Position numbers and translations under genes: made by a program. A DNA stretch of 21,308 bases. It comes from an uncultured Eubacterium sp. (GTDB lineage: Bacteria > Bacillota > Clostridia > Lachnospirales > CAG-274). The stretch lies in the NCBI GenBank assembly GCA_900545305.1, contig UQYD01000034.1, positions 1 through 21,308 of the forward strand, read 5' to 3'. Every line of letters begins with the position of its first letter. Within the stretch, counting starts at the first letter, position 1. Positions 14,497-21,237 of this stretch are shown here, one piece after another. The notes below the pieces were generated by a model, which worked only from the letters and a program-made list of their open reading frames with translations, searched no databases and was not told where the DNA came from.

Positions 14497-15798
14497 ATGG
14501 ATTTTGTAGATTTAATTATTAAAAAACGTGACAATAAGAAACTTTCTAAAGACGAAATAAACTATTTTGTAAAAGGTGTAACTGACAATACTATTCCCGA
14601 TTATCAGATTTCATCAATGCTTATGGCAATTTATCTCAATGGTATGGATATTGAAGAAACTTCACAGCTTACAATGGCTATGACCAATTCAGGCAAAACA
14701 TTGGATTTAAGCTCTATAAAAGGCATAAAAGTAGATAAGCATAGTACCGGTGGCGTTGGAGACACTACTACCCTTGTGCTTGCCCCTTTAACAGCCTCTC
14801 TTGGTTTGCCGGTAATAAAAATGAGTGGCAGAGGTTTAGGACATACTGGTGGCACATTGGATAAATTAGAGTCTATACCTAATTTTAATGTAGCACTTTC
14901 AGAAGAACAGGCATTTTTACAGGTTGAAAAAAATGGCATAGCACTTATGAGCCAAACTTCTGACCTTGCACCTGCTGATAAATCCCTTTATTCTCTAAGA
15001 GATGTAACAGGAACAGTTGAAAATATATCCCTTATTGCATCTAGTATAATGAGTAAAAAACTGGCTGCCGGCAGTGACGCAATAGTTCTTGATGTTAAAT
15101 TTGGTAACGGTGCTTTTATGAAAAATATTGACGATGCCGAAAAACTTGCTACTACAATGATTGGCATAGGAAAGCATTTGGGCAAAAACATAACAGCGTT
15201 TTTGACAAATATGAATGAGCCTTTAGGTATGCACATTGGCAACAGCCTTGAAGTCATAGAAGCTATAGAAATTCTAAAAGGCAATATAGACGGTGCATTA
15301 AAAGATGTTTCCCTTGCTTTAGGTAGCGAAATGCTTGTATTAGGTGGCATTTTTGAAAATTCTGAAATGGCACACAAGGCATTAGAGGAAAATATAAATA
15401 ACCATAAGGGTTTGGAAAAATTCAGAGAATTAATAACATTACAGGGTGGAAATCCTAACGTTATTGATGACTATTCTCTTTTCCAACAGCCTAAAGAAAG
15501 CCTTGAAGTAAAAGCCGAAAAAGACGGTTATATTTCTCATATAGATACAGACAATATAGGCAGAGCATCTGTCGCTACAGGTGCTGGCAGATTGACAAAA
15601 ACAGATAAAATAGACTACAGTGCCGGTATAATAATGAAAAAAAGACTTGGAGATGCTGTTAAAAGTGGAGAAGTTATAGCAACTGTATATTCTTCAACTA
15701 CTGAAAAATGTAAAAAAGCAAGTGAAATAATTAAACAGGCTGTTGTTATTGGCGAAAAGCCTGAAAAACAACCTTTAATCTATAAGATTATTAAATAG
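14497..15798 (+). CDS. pdp: Pyrimidine-nucleoside phosphorylase
   Basis: Phosphorolysis of uridine, thymidine and deoxyuridine to base and (deoxy)ribose-1-phosphate, the substrate of the phosphopentomutase encoded next. ATG at 14497 follows AAAGGAGGGG and gives 433 residues, the family length. The active-site block KHSTGGVGDT (81-90) and the thymidine/pyrimidine phosphorylase signature SGRGLGHTGGTLDKLE (110-125) are intact, and the C-terminal swivelling domain with DKIDYSAGIIMKKRLGD is present. In Firmicutes the Pdp form, which accepts both uridine and thymidine, is the usual one, hence the symbol; deoA is the alternative name. deoB begins 11 bp after the stop. Confidence 0.94.
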   Translation: MDFVDLIIKKRDNKKLSKDEINYFVKGVTDNTIPDYQISSMLMAIYLNGMDIEETSQLTMAMTNSGKTLDLSSIKGIKVDKHSTGGVGDTTTLVLAPLTASLGLPVIKMSGRGLGHTGGTLDKLESIPNFNVALSEEQAFLQVEKNGIALMSQTSDLAPADKSLYSLRDVTGTVENISLIASSIMSKKLAAGSDAIVLDVKFGNGAFMKNIDDAEKLATTMIGIGKHLGKNITAFLTNMNEPLGMHIGNSLEVIEAIEILKGNIDGALKDVSLALGSEMLVLGGIFENSEMAHKALEENINNHKGLEKFRELITLQGGNPNVIDDYSLFQQPKESLEVKAEKDGYISHIDTDNIGRASVATGAGRLTKTDKIDYSAGIIMKKRLGDAVKSGEVIATVYSSTTEKCKKASEIIKQAVVIGEKPEKQPLIYKIIK

Positions 15799-15809
15799 GG
15801 GTGATATAT

Positions 15810-16964
15810 ATGAAAAGAGCAATAATAATTGTATTAGATGCTGTAGGCATTGGAGAATTACCTGACGCCGATAAATACGGTGACAAAGGCAGTAATACTC
15901 TTATGCACGTTAAAGAGGCACTTCCTTCCCTTAACCTTAAAAATATGTGTGATTTAGGTTTAGGACTTATTGACGGTAAAAATGTTTATGAAAAAGTAGA
16001 TAACCCAAAGGGTCTTTACGGAAAAATGGCTGAACATTCTGCCGGCAAAGATACCACAACCGGTCATTGGGAAATAAGTGGTGTGTGGATTGATAAGCCT
16101 TTCCCTACTTATCCAAATGGTTTTCCTAATGAAATAATTGAAGAATTTGAAAGCAAAATAGGCAGAAAAGTTTTAGGTAACTGTGTGGCATCTGGTACTG
16201 TAATTATACAGGAATTAGGCGATGAGCATATGAAAACAGGTTGCCCTATTGTATACACATCAGCCGATAGTGTTTTCCAAATTGCTTGCCACGAGGATAT
16301 TATACCTATTGAGGAACAGTATCGCTACTGCGAAATAGCAAGAGAAATTTTACAGGGAGATAATGGCGTAGGCAGAGTTATAGCCAGACCTTTTGTAGGT
16401 TCAAATGGTCACTATACAAGAACTGAAAGACGAAAGGATTTTTCACTTCCACCAATTGCCCCTACACTTTTGGATTATGTTTCTAAATCTGGTCTTACAG
16501 TTTCTGCTGTAGGTAAAATCGAAGATATTTTCTGCAATAGAGGTATAACCCAGTCTGTTCATACTCATACAAATGCTGAAGGCATAGAACAAACTATAAA
16601 ATATATTGAAAATGCTCCAGACGGTCTTATATTTACAAATTTAGTAGATACAGATATGCTCTATGGTCATAGAAATGACGTAGAAGGCTTTGGAAAATCA
16701 CTTCAATACTTTGATGATAACCTTCCACAAATTATAAATGCTATGAGTGATGATGATATACTTTTTATTACTGCCGACCACGGTTGTGACCCAACAACAC
16801 CGTCAACTGACCATTCAAGGGAATATGTTTTCCTCCTTGGCTATGGTAAAAATATTAAACCTCATAACATAGGCATAAGAAAAACCTACGCCGATTTGGC
16901 AAAAACTATTGTAGATTATTTCAATATTGAAAATGATTTACACGGTGAAAAATTTGATTTATAG
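15810..16964 (+). CDS. deoB: Phosphopentomutase
   Basis: Converts (deoxy)ribose-1-phosphate to the 5-phosphate, linking nucleoside breakdown to central metabolism. ATG at 15810 with GGGGTGA before it gives 384 residues; a GTG three codons upstream lies within that ribosome binding site and is not used. Alkaline-phosphatase superfamily metal ligand Asp10 in IIVLDAVGIGELPDA, catalytic Thr in GKDTTTGHWE (Thr84 aligns with Thr85 of the Bacillus cereus enzyme), and the C-terminal metal motifs TADHGCDP and STDHSREY are all present. Second gene of the pdp-deoB operon. No deoR-like regulator or deoC is in the window. Confidence 0.95.
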   Translation: MKRAIIIVLDAVGIGELPDADKYGDKGSNTLMHVKEALPSLNLKNMCDLGLGLIDGKNVYEKVDNPKGLYGKMAEHSAGKDTTTGHWEISGVWIDKPFPTYPNGFPNEIIEEFESKIGRKVLGNCVASGTVIIQELGDEHMKTGCPIVYTSADSVFQIACHEDIIPIEEQYRYCEIAREILQGDNGVGRVIARPFVGSNGHYTRTERRKDFSLPPIAPTLLDYVSKSGLTVSAVGKIEDIFCNRGITQSVHTHTNAEGIEQTIKYIENAPDGLIFTNLVDTDMLYGHRNDVEGFGKSLQYFDDNLPQIINAMSDDDILFITADHGCDPTTPSTDHSREYVFLLGYGKNIKPHNIGIRKTYADLAKTIVDYFNIENDLHGEKFDL

Positions 16965-16970
16965 TAACAA

Positions 16971-17006
16971 AAACGGAGATATTCTAATTGCTGAATATCT
17001 CCGTTT
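16971..17006 (+). terminator. Terminator hairpin after deoB
   Basis: Perfect 14-bp stem (16971-16984 with 16993-17006), loop of 8. The T run is short on the plus strand (TTTCAT) and better on the minus strand, so it may act both ways between convergent genes. Confidence 0.75.
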
Positions 17007-17008
17007 CA

Positions 17009-17043
17009 TAGAAAAATAGCTGCCCTTTTTAGGACAGCTATTT
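17009..17043 (-). terminator. Terminator of the BASS transporter gene
   Basis: 12-bp stem (17014-17025 with 17032-17043), 6-nt loop. One position is G.U in the minus-strand RNA and C.A on the plus strand, and five T follow on the minus strand. Confidence 0.78.
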
Positions 17044-17070
17044 ATATTTATCTAAATATTTTCAACCCTT

Positions 17071-18027
17071 TTATTTAACAGTTTCAACTTCTTCTTTTTT
17101 TACTTCTCTATTACAAAGATTTGCGTAAATTGTACCTGATATATTGTGCCATACACTAAAAATTGCACCAGGTAATGTAGCAAGTGGATTTGTTGCAAAA
17201 TTAGCTGTAGCCATAGATATAGCTAAGCCACTATTCTGCATACCTACCTCAATAGCAACGGCTGTAGTCTTTGGCTTATCCAAATGTGCCATTTTGCCAA
17301 CGGCTGTACCGGCTAAAAGACCTATGCCATTATGTATCATAACAACAACAAATGTTAAAGCTCCACAAGTCATAATTTTTTCTGCATTTGCCCCTACAAT
17401 ACCAGAAATTATCATAACTATAGAAACAATAGAAACCAAAGGTAATACATTTCTAATGCTGTCAATCTGCTTAGGGAAAAGTCTGTAAAGTAATATACCT
17501 GCTAAAACAGGAATCAAAACAACCTTTACAGCTGAAATCATCATAGCATATATAGAAACCTCAACCCAAGAACCGGCAAGAACATATACTAAAATCGGTG
17601 TACAAAGAGGTGCAAGTATTGTAGAAACTATTGTCATACCTACTGAAAGGGCTACATCACCCTTTGCAATATAAGTTATAACATTACTTGCTGTACCTCC
17701 TGGGCAACAACCTACAAGTATTACACCAAGAGCCAAGTCTGTAGGCAACTGGAATACTTTAGCTAAAACATAAGCTGAAAGTGGCATAATTGTATACTGT
17801 AATACAAAGCCTAAAGCCAATTCCTTTGGTCTTATGAACACAACCTTAAAATCTTGAGTTTTTATAGTTAAACCCATACCGAACATAGCTACACCAAGAA
17901 AAATGGCTGTGTAATTTGTTGCCCAAGAAAAACCGTTTGGTTTAAAGAATGCAATAATAGAAAATAAAATAATCAATATTGCTACATTTGAGGATAAAAA
18001 TCCACTTATACTTTTTAATTTACTCAT
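17071..18027 (-). CDS. BASS-family (bile acid:sodium symporter-like) transporter
   Basis: Ten-helix Na+-coupled transporter of the BASS/SBF superfamily. Bacterial members carry bile acids, pantoate, pyruvate or other organic anions. ATG at 18027 follows AAGGAG and gives 318 residues of normal length. Family signature segments GVAMFGMGLTI, VGCCPGGTASNVITYIAKGDVALSV (crossover region with conserved Pro-Gly-Gly-Thr-Ala-Ser-Asn) and EVGMQNSGLAISMA are present. Related plant and bacterial BASS proteins move pantoate or ketopantoate, and panD-panC lie directly upstream on the same strand, so a role in pantothenate precursor transport is an attractive guess, but only positional. The gene has no clear promoter of its own apart from sequence inside the repeat element upstream. 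Confidence 0.9.
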   Translation of the reverse strand: MSKLKSISGFLSSNVAILIILFSIIAFFKPNGFSWATNYTAIFLGVAMFGMGLTIKTQDFKVVFIRPKELALGFVLQYTIMPLSAYVLAKVFQLPTDLALGVILVGCCPGGTASNVITYIAKGDVALSVGMTIVSTILAPLCTPILVYVLAGSWVEVSIYAMMISAVKVVLIPVLAGILLYRLFPKQIDSIRNVLPLVSIVSIVMIISGIVGANAEKIMTCGALTFVVVMIHNGIGLLAGTAVGKMAHLDKPKTTAVAIEVGMQNSGLAISMATANFATNPLATLPGAIFSVWHNISGTIYANLCNREVKKEEVETVK

Positions 18028-18050
18028 TTCTGTTCTCCTTCTCATTACTG

Positions 18051-18081
18051 AAAAAGAGCCGAAATACTATAAACAGCTCTT
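18051..18081 (-). terminator. Terminator of panD, displaced by the repeat element
   Basis: Minus-strand stem AAGAGCTG with CGGCTCTT (18081-18074 and 18061-18054), one U.G, followed by TTTTT. The 5' half of the same stem recurs at 18431-18444 right after panD, so the terminator has been split, with part of it duplicated. Confidence 0.65.
18074..18081 (+). repeat. Flanking direct repeat of element copy 1, left
   Basis: CAGCTCTT, repeated at 18431-18438 on the other side of the element. It is part of the panD terminator stem and unlike the repeats flanking copy 2, as expected of a target-site duplication. Confidence 0.55.
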
Positions 18082-18430
18082 ACATTATCAATAAGCTAAA
18101 TTAAGAAATTTAATTTACAATTTTGACTATGTAATTTCTTTAGATAATCAAAGGAAAGTTGTTAAAAAAACCTTGGTTTTCTTAAATTAATTCCGCAACT
18201 GTGAACCGAAAGATAAATCGGTCACACGAAGTGTGGCTTTCAACAAAGTTGAAAGTTCTGACCAGAGCTTTGCCCGACTTTAGAGCTGGTCATAAATTAC
18301 TTTGTAATTTATTGCTCGCCTATGCATCCTAGAGGGGACAAAAATATGGTACTGGTTTTTAGTGCCATATTTTTCTCGGCTGGTCCCTTCCTTAGATTAC
18401 CTGCAAGAAATGCAAGCATTTCTTGCAGGT
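18082..18430. mobile_element. Hairpin-rich non-coding repeat element, copy 1 (349 bp)
   Basis: No coding capacity. Shared with copy 2: block A (TAATTTACAATTTT-TTGAC region near 18111-18125), block B 18142-18194 (51 of 53 positions identical), block C 18335-18388 (53 of 54 identical), block D 18402-18427 (26 of 26). Block B contains a TTAA...TTAA hairpin around CCTTGG; block C a 14-bp hairpin (18340-18353 with 18361-18374) inside an outer GGGAC/GTCCC stem; block D a 14-bp hairpin (18399-18412 with 18417-18430) with loop CAAG. Between B and C lies a 140-bp variable region made of five small hairpins. It fills the gap between panD and the BASS gene and breaks the panD terminator. Not recognised as a named RNA or MITE family; could be a structured RNA. 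Confidence 0.7.
18201..18312. repeat. Array of five short perfect hairpins within copy 1
   Basis: ACCGA/TCGGT (18205-18209, 18218-18222); CACAC-GAA-GTGTG (18223-18235); CTTTCAAC-AAA-GTTGAAAG (18237-18255); TGACCAG/CTGGTCA (18259-18265, 18286-18292); ATAAATTAC-TTT-GTAATTTAT (18292-18312). Copy 2 has only one such hairpin, GGTCG/CGACC, at the corresponding place. Both contain the shared string AGCTTTGCCCGAC. Confidence 0.75.
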
Positions 18431-18438
18431 CAGCTCTT
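18431..18438 (+). repeat. Flanking direct repeat of element copy 1, right
   Basis: CAGCTCTT, identical to 18074-18081. Together with 18439-18444 it is the first arm of the original panD terminator. Confidence 0.55.
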
Positions 18439-18459
18439 TTTCAGAGTTGTATTATAGTA

Positions 18460-18852
18460 TTATTTTAAATCTGATAATTTTCCATGCTTTTCATAACGAG
18501 TAATACGAGAAATTGTATTATCGTCATTTACAAAAACAACCTTTGGAGGATTTTCCTTTATCTCCTCCGGTGTCATCTGAGCATAGCTCATTATTATAAC
18601 CTTATCTCCTGTTGATACCATTCTTGCTGCTGCACCATTTAAACAAATAATTCCACTATTTGCCTCACCACAGATAACGTAAGTAGAAAATCTTGCACCA
18701 TTATCAACATCAGCAATTTCTACTTTTTCGTATTCAGTAAGACCGGCAGCCTCCATAAGAGCTTCATCAACAGTAATACTGCCTATATAGTCAAGAGCTG
18801 ACTGTGTAACAGTTGCTCTATGTATTTTACTTTTAAGCATTTCAAGTGTCAT
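18460..18852 (-). CDS. panD: Aspartate 1-decarboxylase
   Basis: Pyruvoyl enzyme making beta-alanine for pantothenate (coenzyme A) synthesis. The 130-residue pro-protein contains the self-cleavage site Gly24-Ser25 in DYIGSITVD; Ser25 becomes the pyruvoyl group, at the same number as in E. coli PanD, so the ATG at 18852 (after GGAGG) is right. Lys9, Arg12 (HRATVTQ), the RFSTYVI strand and NGAAA motif (active-site Asn and Ala-rich turn) are conserved. It follows panC by 4 bp with the ribosome binding site inside the panC end, so the two are translationally linked. The terminator downstream is interrupted by repeat element copy 1. Confidence 0.96.
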   Translation of the reverse strand: MTLEMLKSKIHRATVTQSALDYIGSITVDEALMEAAGLTEYEKVEIADVDNGARFSTYVICGEANSGIICLNGAAARMVSTGDKVIIMSYAQMTPEEIKENPPKVVFVNDDNTISRITRYEKHGKLSDLK

Positions 18853-18856
18853 AATA

Positions 18857-19702
18857 TTAAACCTCCACTATAAAATTATCAATAAGTCTAGTTTTGCCAA
18901 TATATACAGCCATAGCTACAAGAACTCTGCCCTCTGCTGTTTCAAGAGGTTCAATGCTGTCAGCATTTACAAGCTGAACATAGTCTATTTTAGCCAAAGG
19001 TTCACTATTGATAATATCTTTCATAGTGTTGAGAATAACATCACTGTTCTTTTCGCCATTTTTAATAAGTTCTTCTCCCTTAAAAACAGCTTTACTTAAA
19101 ACTAATGCTGCTTTTCTTTCTTCAGCATTTAAGTATGTATTTCTTGAACTTTTTGCAAGTCCGTCATCTTCTCTTATAATAGGACAACCAATAACATCAA
19201 TATCCATGTTTAAGTCACGAACCATTCTTCTGATAATTGCAAGCTGTTGGGCATCTTTCTGACCAAAGTATGCTCTATCAGGTGTAACAATGTTAAATAA
19301 CTTACTTACGATTGTGCAAACACCTCTAAAATGAATAGGACGAGTTTTGCCACAAAGTTCCTTACTTAAATTCTGAGTTTCTACAAAAGTACAGAAATCA
19401 GATGCAAACATTTCATCTGGTTCCGGATTAAAAAGCATTGTTGCACCAGCATTTTCACAAAGTGCCTTATCTGCCTCTATATCTCTTGGATATGTAGATA
19501 AGTCCTCATTTGCTCCAAACTGAATTGGATTTACAAAGTCACTTACAACAACTTTGTCATTTTCACTGACAGCTCTGTCTATAAGACTTTTGTGTCCCTC
19601 ATGGAGATAACCCATTGTTGGCACAAAGCCTACTGTAAGACCCTGTCTTTTCCACTCTTTAACCTGTGTGCGTACTTCTGCAATAGTTTTTACAAATTTC
19701 AT
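18857..19702 (-). CDS. panC: Pantothenate synthetase (pantoate-beta-alanine ligase)
   Basis: ATP-dependent joining of pantoate and beta-alanine, the latter supplied by the adjacent panD product. The 281-residue protein has the HIGH-like motif PTMGYLHEGHKSL (28-40), pantoate-binding NPIQFG (58-63), FGQKDAQQ (146-153) and the KMSKS-like KSSRN (184-188). ATG at 19702 follows AAGGAG. No panB (ketopantoate hydroxymethyltransferase) or panE is in the window, so pantoate must come from elsewhere in the genome or from outside. Expression probably passes through the attenuator-like leader upstream (19775-19931), since no second promoter is visible between its terminator and panC. Confidence 0.96.
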   Translation of the reverse strand: MKFVKTIAEVRTQVKEWKRQGLTVGFVPTMGYLHEGHKSLIDRAVSENDKVVVSDFVNPIQFGANEDLSTYPRDIEADKALCENAGATMLFNPEPDEMFASDFCTFVETQNLSKELCGKTRPIHFRGVCTIVSKLFNIVTPDRAYFGQKDAQQLAIIRRMVRDLNMDIDVIGCPIIREDDGLAKSSRNTYLNAEERKAALVLSKAVFKGEELIKNGEKNSDVILNTMKDIINSEPLAKIDYVQLVNADSIEPLETAEGRVLVAMAVYIGKTRLIDNFIVEV

Positions 19703-19931
19703 TTTTTCTCCTTTCCAGTCAGTGTTTAAAATAAATCACTGCCTACACCGTAAAAACATAATTACTATTTAGAACAAAAAATCCGGACAGAAATTGTCCG
19801 GATACACACAAAAAACACCCTCTATAAAACGTACTATCCCTTATTGGGTACAGACATTTAGTAGAGAATATAATTTTAAATTAATATAAACGTGCATAGG
19901 GTACAATTCCAAAAGGATACTGTCCAAATTT
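19703..19931 (-). promoter_or_regulatory. Structured leader of panC-panD, candidate pan-type attenuator
   Basis: From the promoter at 19938-19966 the RNA would contain hairpin H1 (19900-19925: arms with a UUUU loop and a small internal loop), hairpin H2 (19820-19866: outer stem CUCUA/UAGAG, inner GUACCC with GGG-AUA-GUAC carrying a 3-nt bulge) and then an intrinsic terminator (19775-19803), 72 nt before panC. GTACCC and ACGTTT(T)ATA each occur in both halves, suggesting a tandem arrangement. The first part also contains GGACAG, which can pair with the terminator arm CTGTCC as an antiterminator. The pan RNA motif is known upstream of panB/C/D genes in Firmicutes; match to its consensus is not verified. 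Confidence 0.55.
19775..19803 (-). terminator. Intrinsic terminator inside the panC leader
   Basis: Perfect 9-bp GC-rich stem ATCCGGACA (19781-19789) with TGTCCGGAT (19795-19803), 5-nt loop, six T on the minus strand. It lies upstream of panC and no gene ends before it, so it looks like an attenuator. Confidence 0.85.
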
Positions 19932-19937
19932 GGTTTA

Positions 19938-19966
19938 ATTTTATCACAGTAATGTTAAAGTGTCAA
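19938..19966 (-). promoter_or_regulatory. Promoter of the panC leader
   Basis: Minus-strand TTGACA (19966-19961), 17-bp spacer, TAAAAT (19943-19938). It begins 10 bp beyond the end of the terminator repeat that closes element copy 2. Confidence 0.8.
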
Positions 19967-19973
19967 TAAGGCA

Positions 19974-19999
19974 AAAAAATAAGAGGATTACTCCTCTTA
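19974..19999 (-). terminator. Distal copy of the L,D-transpeptidase terminator
   Basis: 8-bp stem (19980-19987 with 19992-19999), 4-nt loop, followed on the minus strand by seven T. It has the better T run of the two copies and is probably the original end of the terminator. Confidence 0.8.
19977..19999 (+). repeat. Flanking direct repeat of element copy 2, left (23 bp)
   Basis: Identical over 23 bp to 20274-20296. It contains the whole terminator hairpin and, in the right copy, the TAA stop codon of the L,D-transpeptidase. Confidence 0.8.
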
Positions 20000-20273
20000 C
20001 TTCAGAGTGTCAAAAAAGCTAATTTTAGAAAATAATTTACAATTTTTGACAAATGTATTTGCATATTTTTTCAGATTATCAAAGGAAAGTTGTTAAGAAA
20101 ACCTTGGTTTTCTTAAATTAATTCCACAGGTCGAGCTTTGCCCGACCGAGGACAGGGACAAAAATATGGTACTGGTTTTTAGTGCCATATTTTTCACGGC
20201 TGGTCCCTACTTTAGACTAATTGCAAGAAATGCAAGCATTTCTTGCAAGGCTGTCGATTTTATCGACAGCCTG
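20000..20273. mobile_element. Hairpin-rich non-coding repeat element, copy 2 (274 bp)
   Basis: Same order and orientation of blocks as copy 1: A near 20031-20049, B 20073-20125, C 20155-20208, D 20222-20247. The variable region is only about 30 bp and has one hairpin, GGTCG/CGACC (20129-20147). Copy 2 has an extra hairpin, GGCTGTCGAT/ATCGACAGCC (20249-20271), between block D and the right direct repeat. In the block D stem the outermost shared pair is T20221-A20248 where copy 1 has C18401-G18428, a compensatory change that supports a selected hairpin. No coding potential. It separates the L,D-transpeptidase from the panC leader. Confidence 0.7.
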
Positions 20274-20296
20274 AAATAAGAGGATTACTCCTCTTA
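20274..20296 (+). repeat. Flanking direct repeat of element copy 2, right; proximal L,D-transpeptidase terminator
   Basis: On the minus strand this is the stop codon plus an 8-bp terminator stem, but here it is followed only by TTT and CAGG, so the T run has been cut off by the insertion. Confidence 0.8.
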
Positions 20297-21112
20297 TTTT
20301 ATAGTAAGTGTTCCATATATTTCAGCATATCTGCCTAAAATATCTGTGGCATAATATTTTACTTCATACTCTCCAACTGCTGTAGGATGAATATTGTAAG
20401 ATAAATCGTAGCTAATAACATTATTGGCTGTATCATAAGCTGTTACGCCCTCTCTAATCTTATCAGCAAGCTGTTGTGATGTAAGATTATCTGAGGCATT
20501 TATTGTTTTATGAAGTGATGAATAATCAGCTAAAAACTTTACACCTTCTTTATGCCAAGGGTTGTTTACATTTGGGTCTGTTGGGTCCCAATTTGGATAT
20601 GAAGCATTTTTACCCAAGTATATACTCTTTGGTCTACCTAATGGGTCTGTACCATTGTTAATAATAGCAACTTGAGTACCTAAGCTACAGTTATCGTATA
20701 TCCACTTTGCATCGGCTGTTGTCAATCTTACACAACCCATAGAAACAGCCTGTCCCAACTTGTTGTACTCAACTGTCTTGAGAGAAGATGGGTCAGTTGT
20801 TTTATAGTAAACTGAATGGAAAAGAATGTTCCCGTTTATTCTTGTGGCATACTGACCATATACATTTCCGAAAAGTGGTCGCCAAGTATACTTAGCACAA
20901 GTGTTAAACACCCCAGATGGTGTACCATCATTTGCCCCAACTGAACAAATCATAGCCTTTATAGGCACATAATCATTCCCCTGTTTTTCATAAACGGTTA
21001 CGCAATTAGTTCCCTTGTTTACAGTCAACCTATATGTACCTGCATATGTACAAGCTGAAAGCATAAAAACAAAAAATGCTACTAAAACCCCTAATTTTAA
21101 TTTTCTACCCAT
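20294..21112 (-). CDS. L,D-transpeptidase (YkuD domain) with lipobox and C-terminal Ig-like domain
   Basis: Cell-surface enzyme that forms 3-3 peptidoglycan cross-links or anchors proteins to the wall. ATG at 21112 follows AGGAGG. Residues 1-20 are a signal peptide ending LSAC, a perfect lipobox with Cys21, so it may be a membrane-anchored lipoprotein; cleavage after TYA (24) is the alternative. The YkuD domain (about 26-155) has His99 in ILFHSVYY and the catalytic motif SMGCVRL with Ser124, Cys127 and Arg129. Residues 155-200 form a linker ('LGKNASYPNWDPTDPNVNNPWHKEG'), and 200-272 look like a small beta-sandwich of the bacterial Ig/DUF5011 type ('AVGEYEVKYYATDILGRYAEIYGTLTIK'). The terminator of this gene is interrupted by repeat element copy 2. 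Confidence 0.92.
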   Translation of the reverse strand: MGRKLKLGVLVAFFVFMLSACTYAGTYRLTVNKGTNCVTVYEKQGNDYVPIKAMICSVGANDGTPSGVFNTCAKYTWRPLFGNVYGQYATRINGNILFHSVYYKTTDPSSLKTVEYNKLGQAVSMGCVRLTTADAKWIYDNCSLGTQVAIINNGTDPLGRPKSIYLGKNASYPNWDPTDPNVNNPWHKEGVKFLADYSSLHKTINASDNLTSQQLADKIREGVTAYDTANNVISYDLSYNIHPTAVGEYEVKYYATDILGRYAEIYGTLTIK

Positions 21113-21160
21113 ATATTACCTCCTTATTTATATAGATTTTTCAAGATAATTTATACTATA

Positions 21161-21189
21161 ATCTTACATTACATTTTATTTATTGTCAA
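21161..21189 (-). promoter_or_regulatory. Promoter of the L,D-transpeptidase gene
   Basis: Minus-strand TTGACA (21189-21184), 17-bp spacer, TAAGAT (21166-21161), about 50 bp before the ATG. Confidence 0.6.
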
Positions 21190-21237
21190 TATATTACTTA
21201 ATTCTGAGGATACAAAAACGCCCCATAGAAATTGATA

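Noticed and set aside
18121..18150. TTGAC near block A as a plus-strand promoter common to both element copies
   Set aside because: The distance from TTGAC(T/A) to the GAT(A/T)AT-like box differs strongly between copies (about 14 versus 22 bp), so it is not a conserved promoter.
18048..18444. CTGAAAAAGAGC and its inverse GCTCTTTTTCAG as terminal inverted repeats of a 397-bp MITE
   Set aside because: They are the two arms of one original panD terminator; copy 2 of the element does not have them, so they belong to the target and not to the element.
18082..20273. Repeat element as a group II intron, T-box or known riboswitch
   Set aside because: No domain V-like sequence, no T-box motif, and location downstream of genes, not in leaders; none of the blocks matched a class I could recall.
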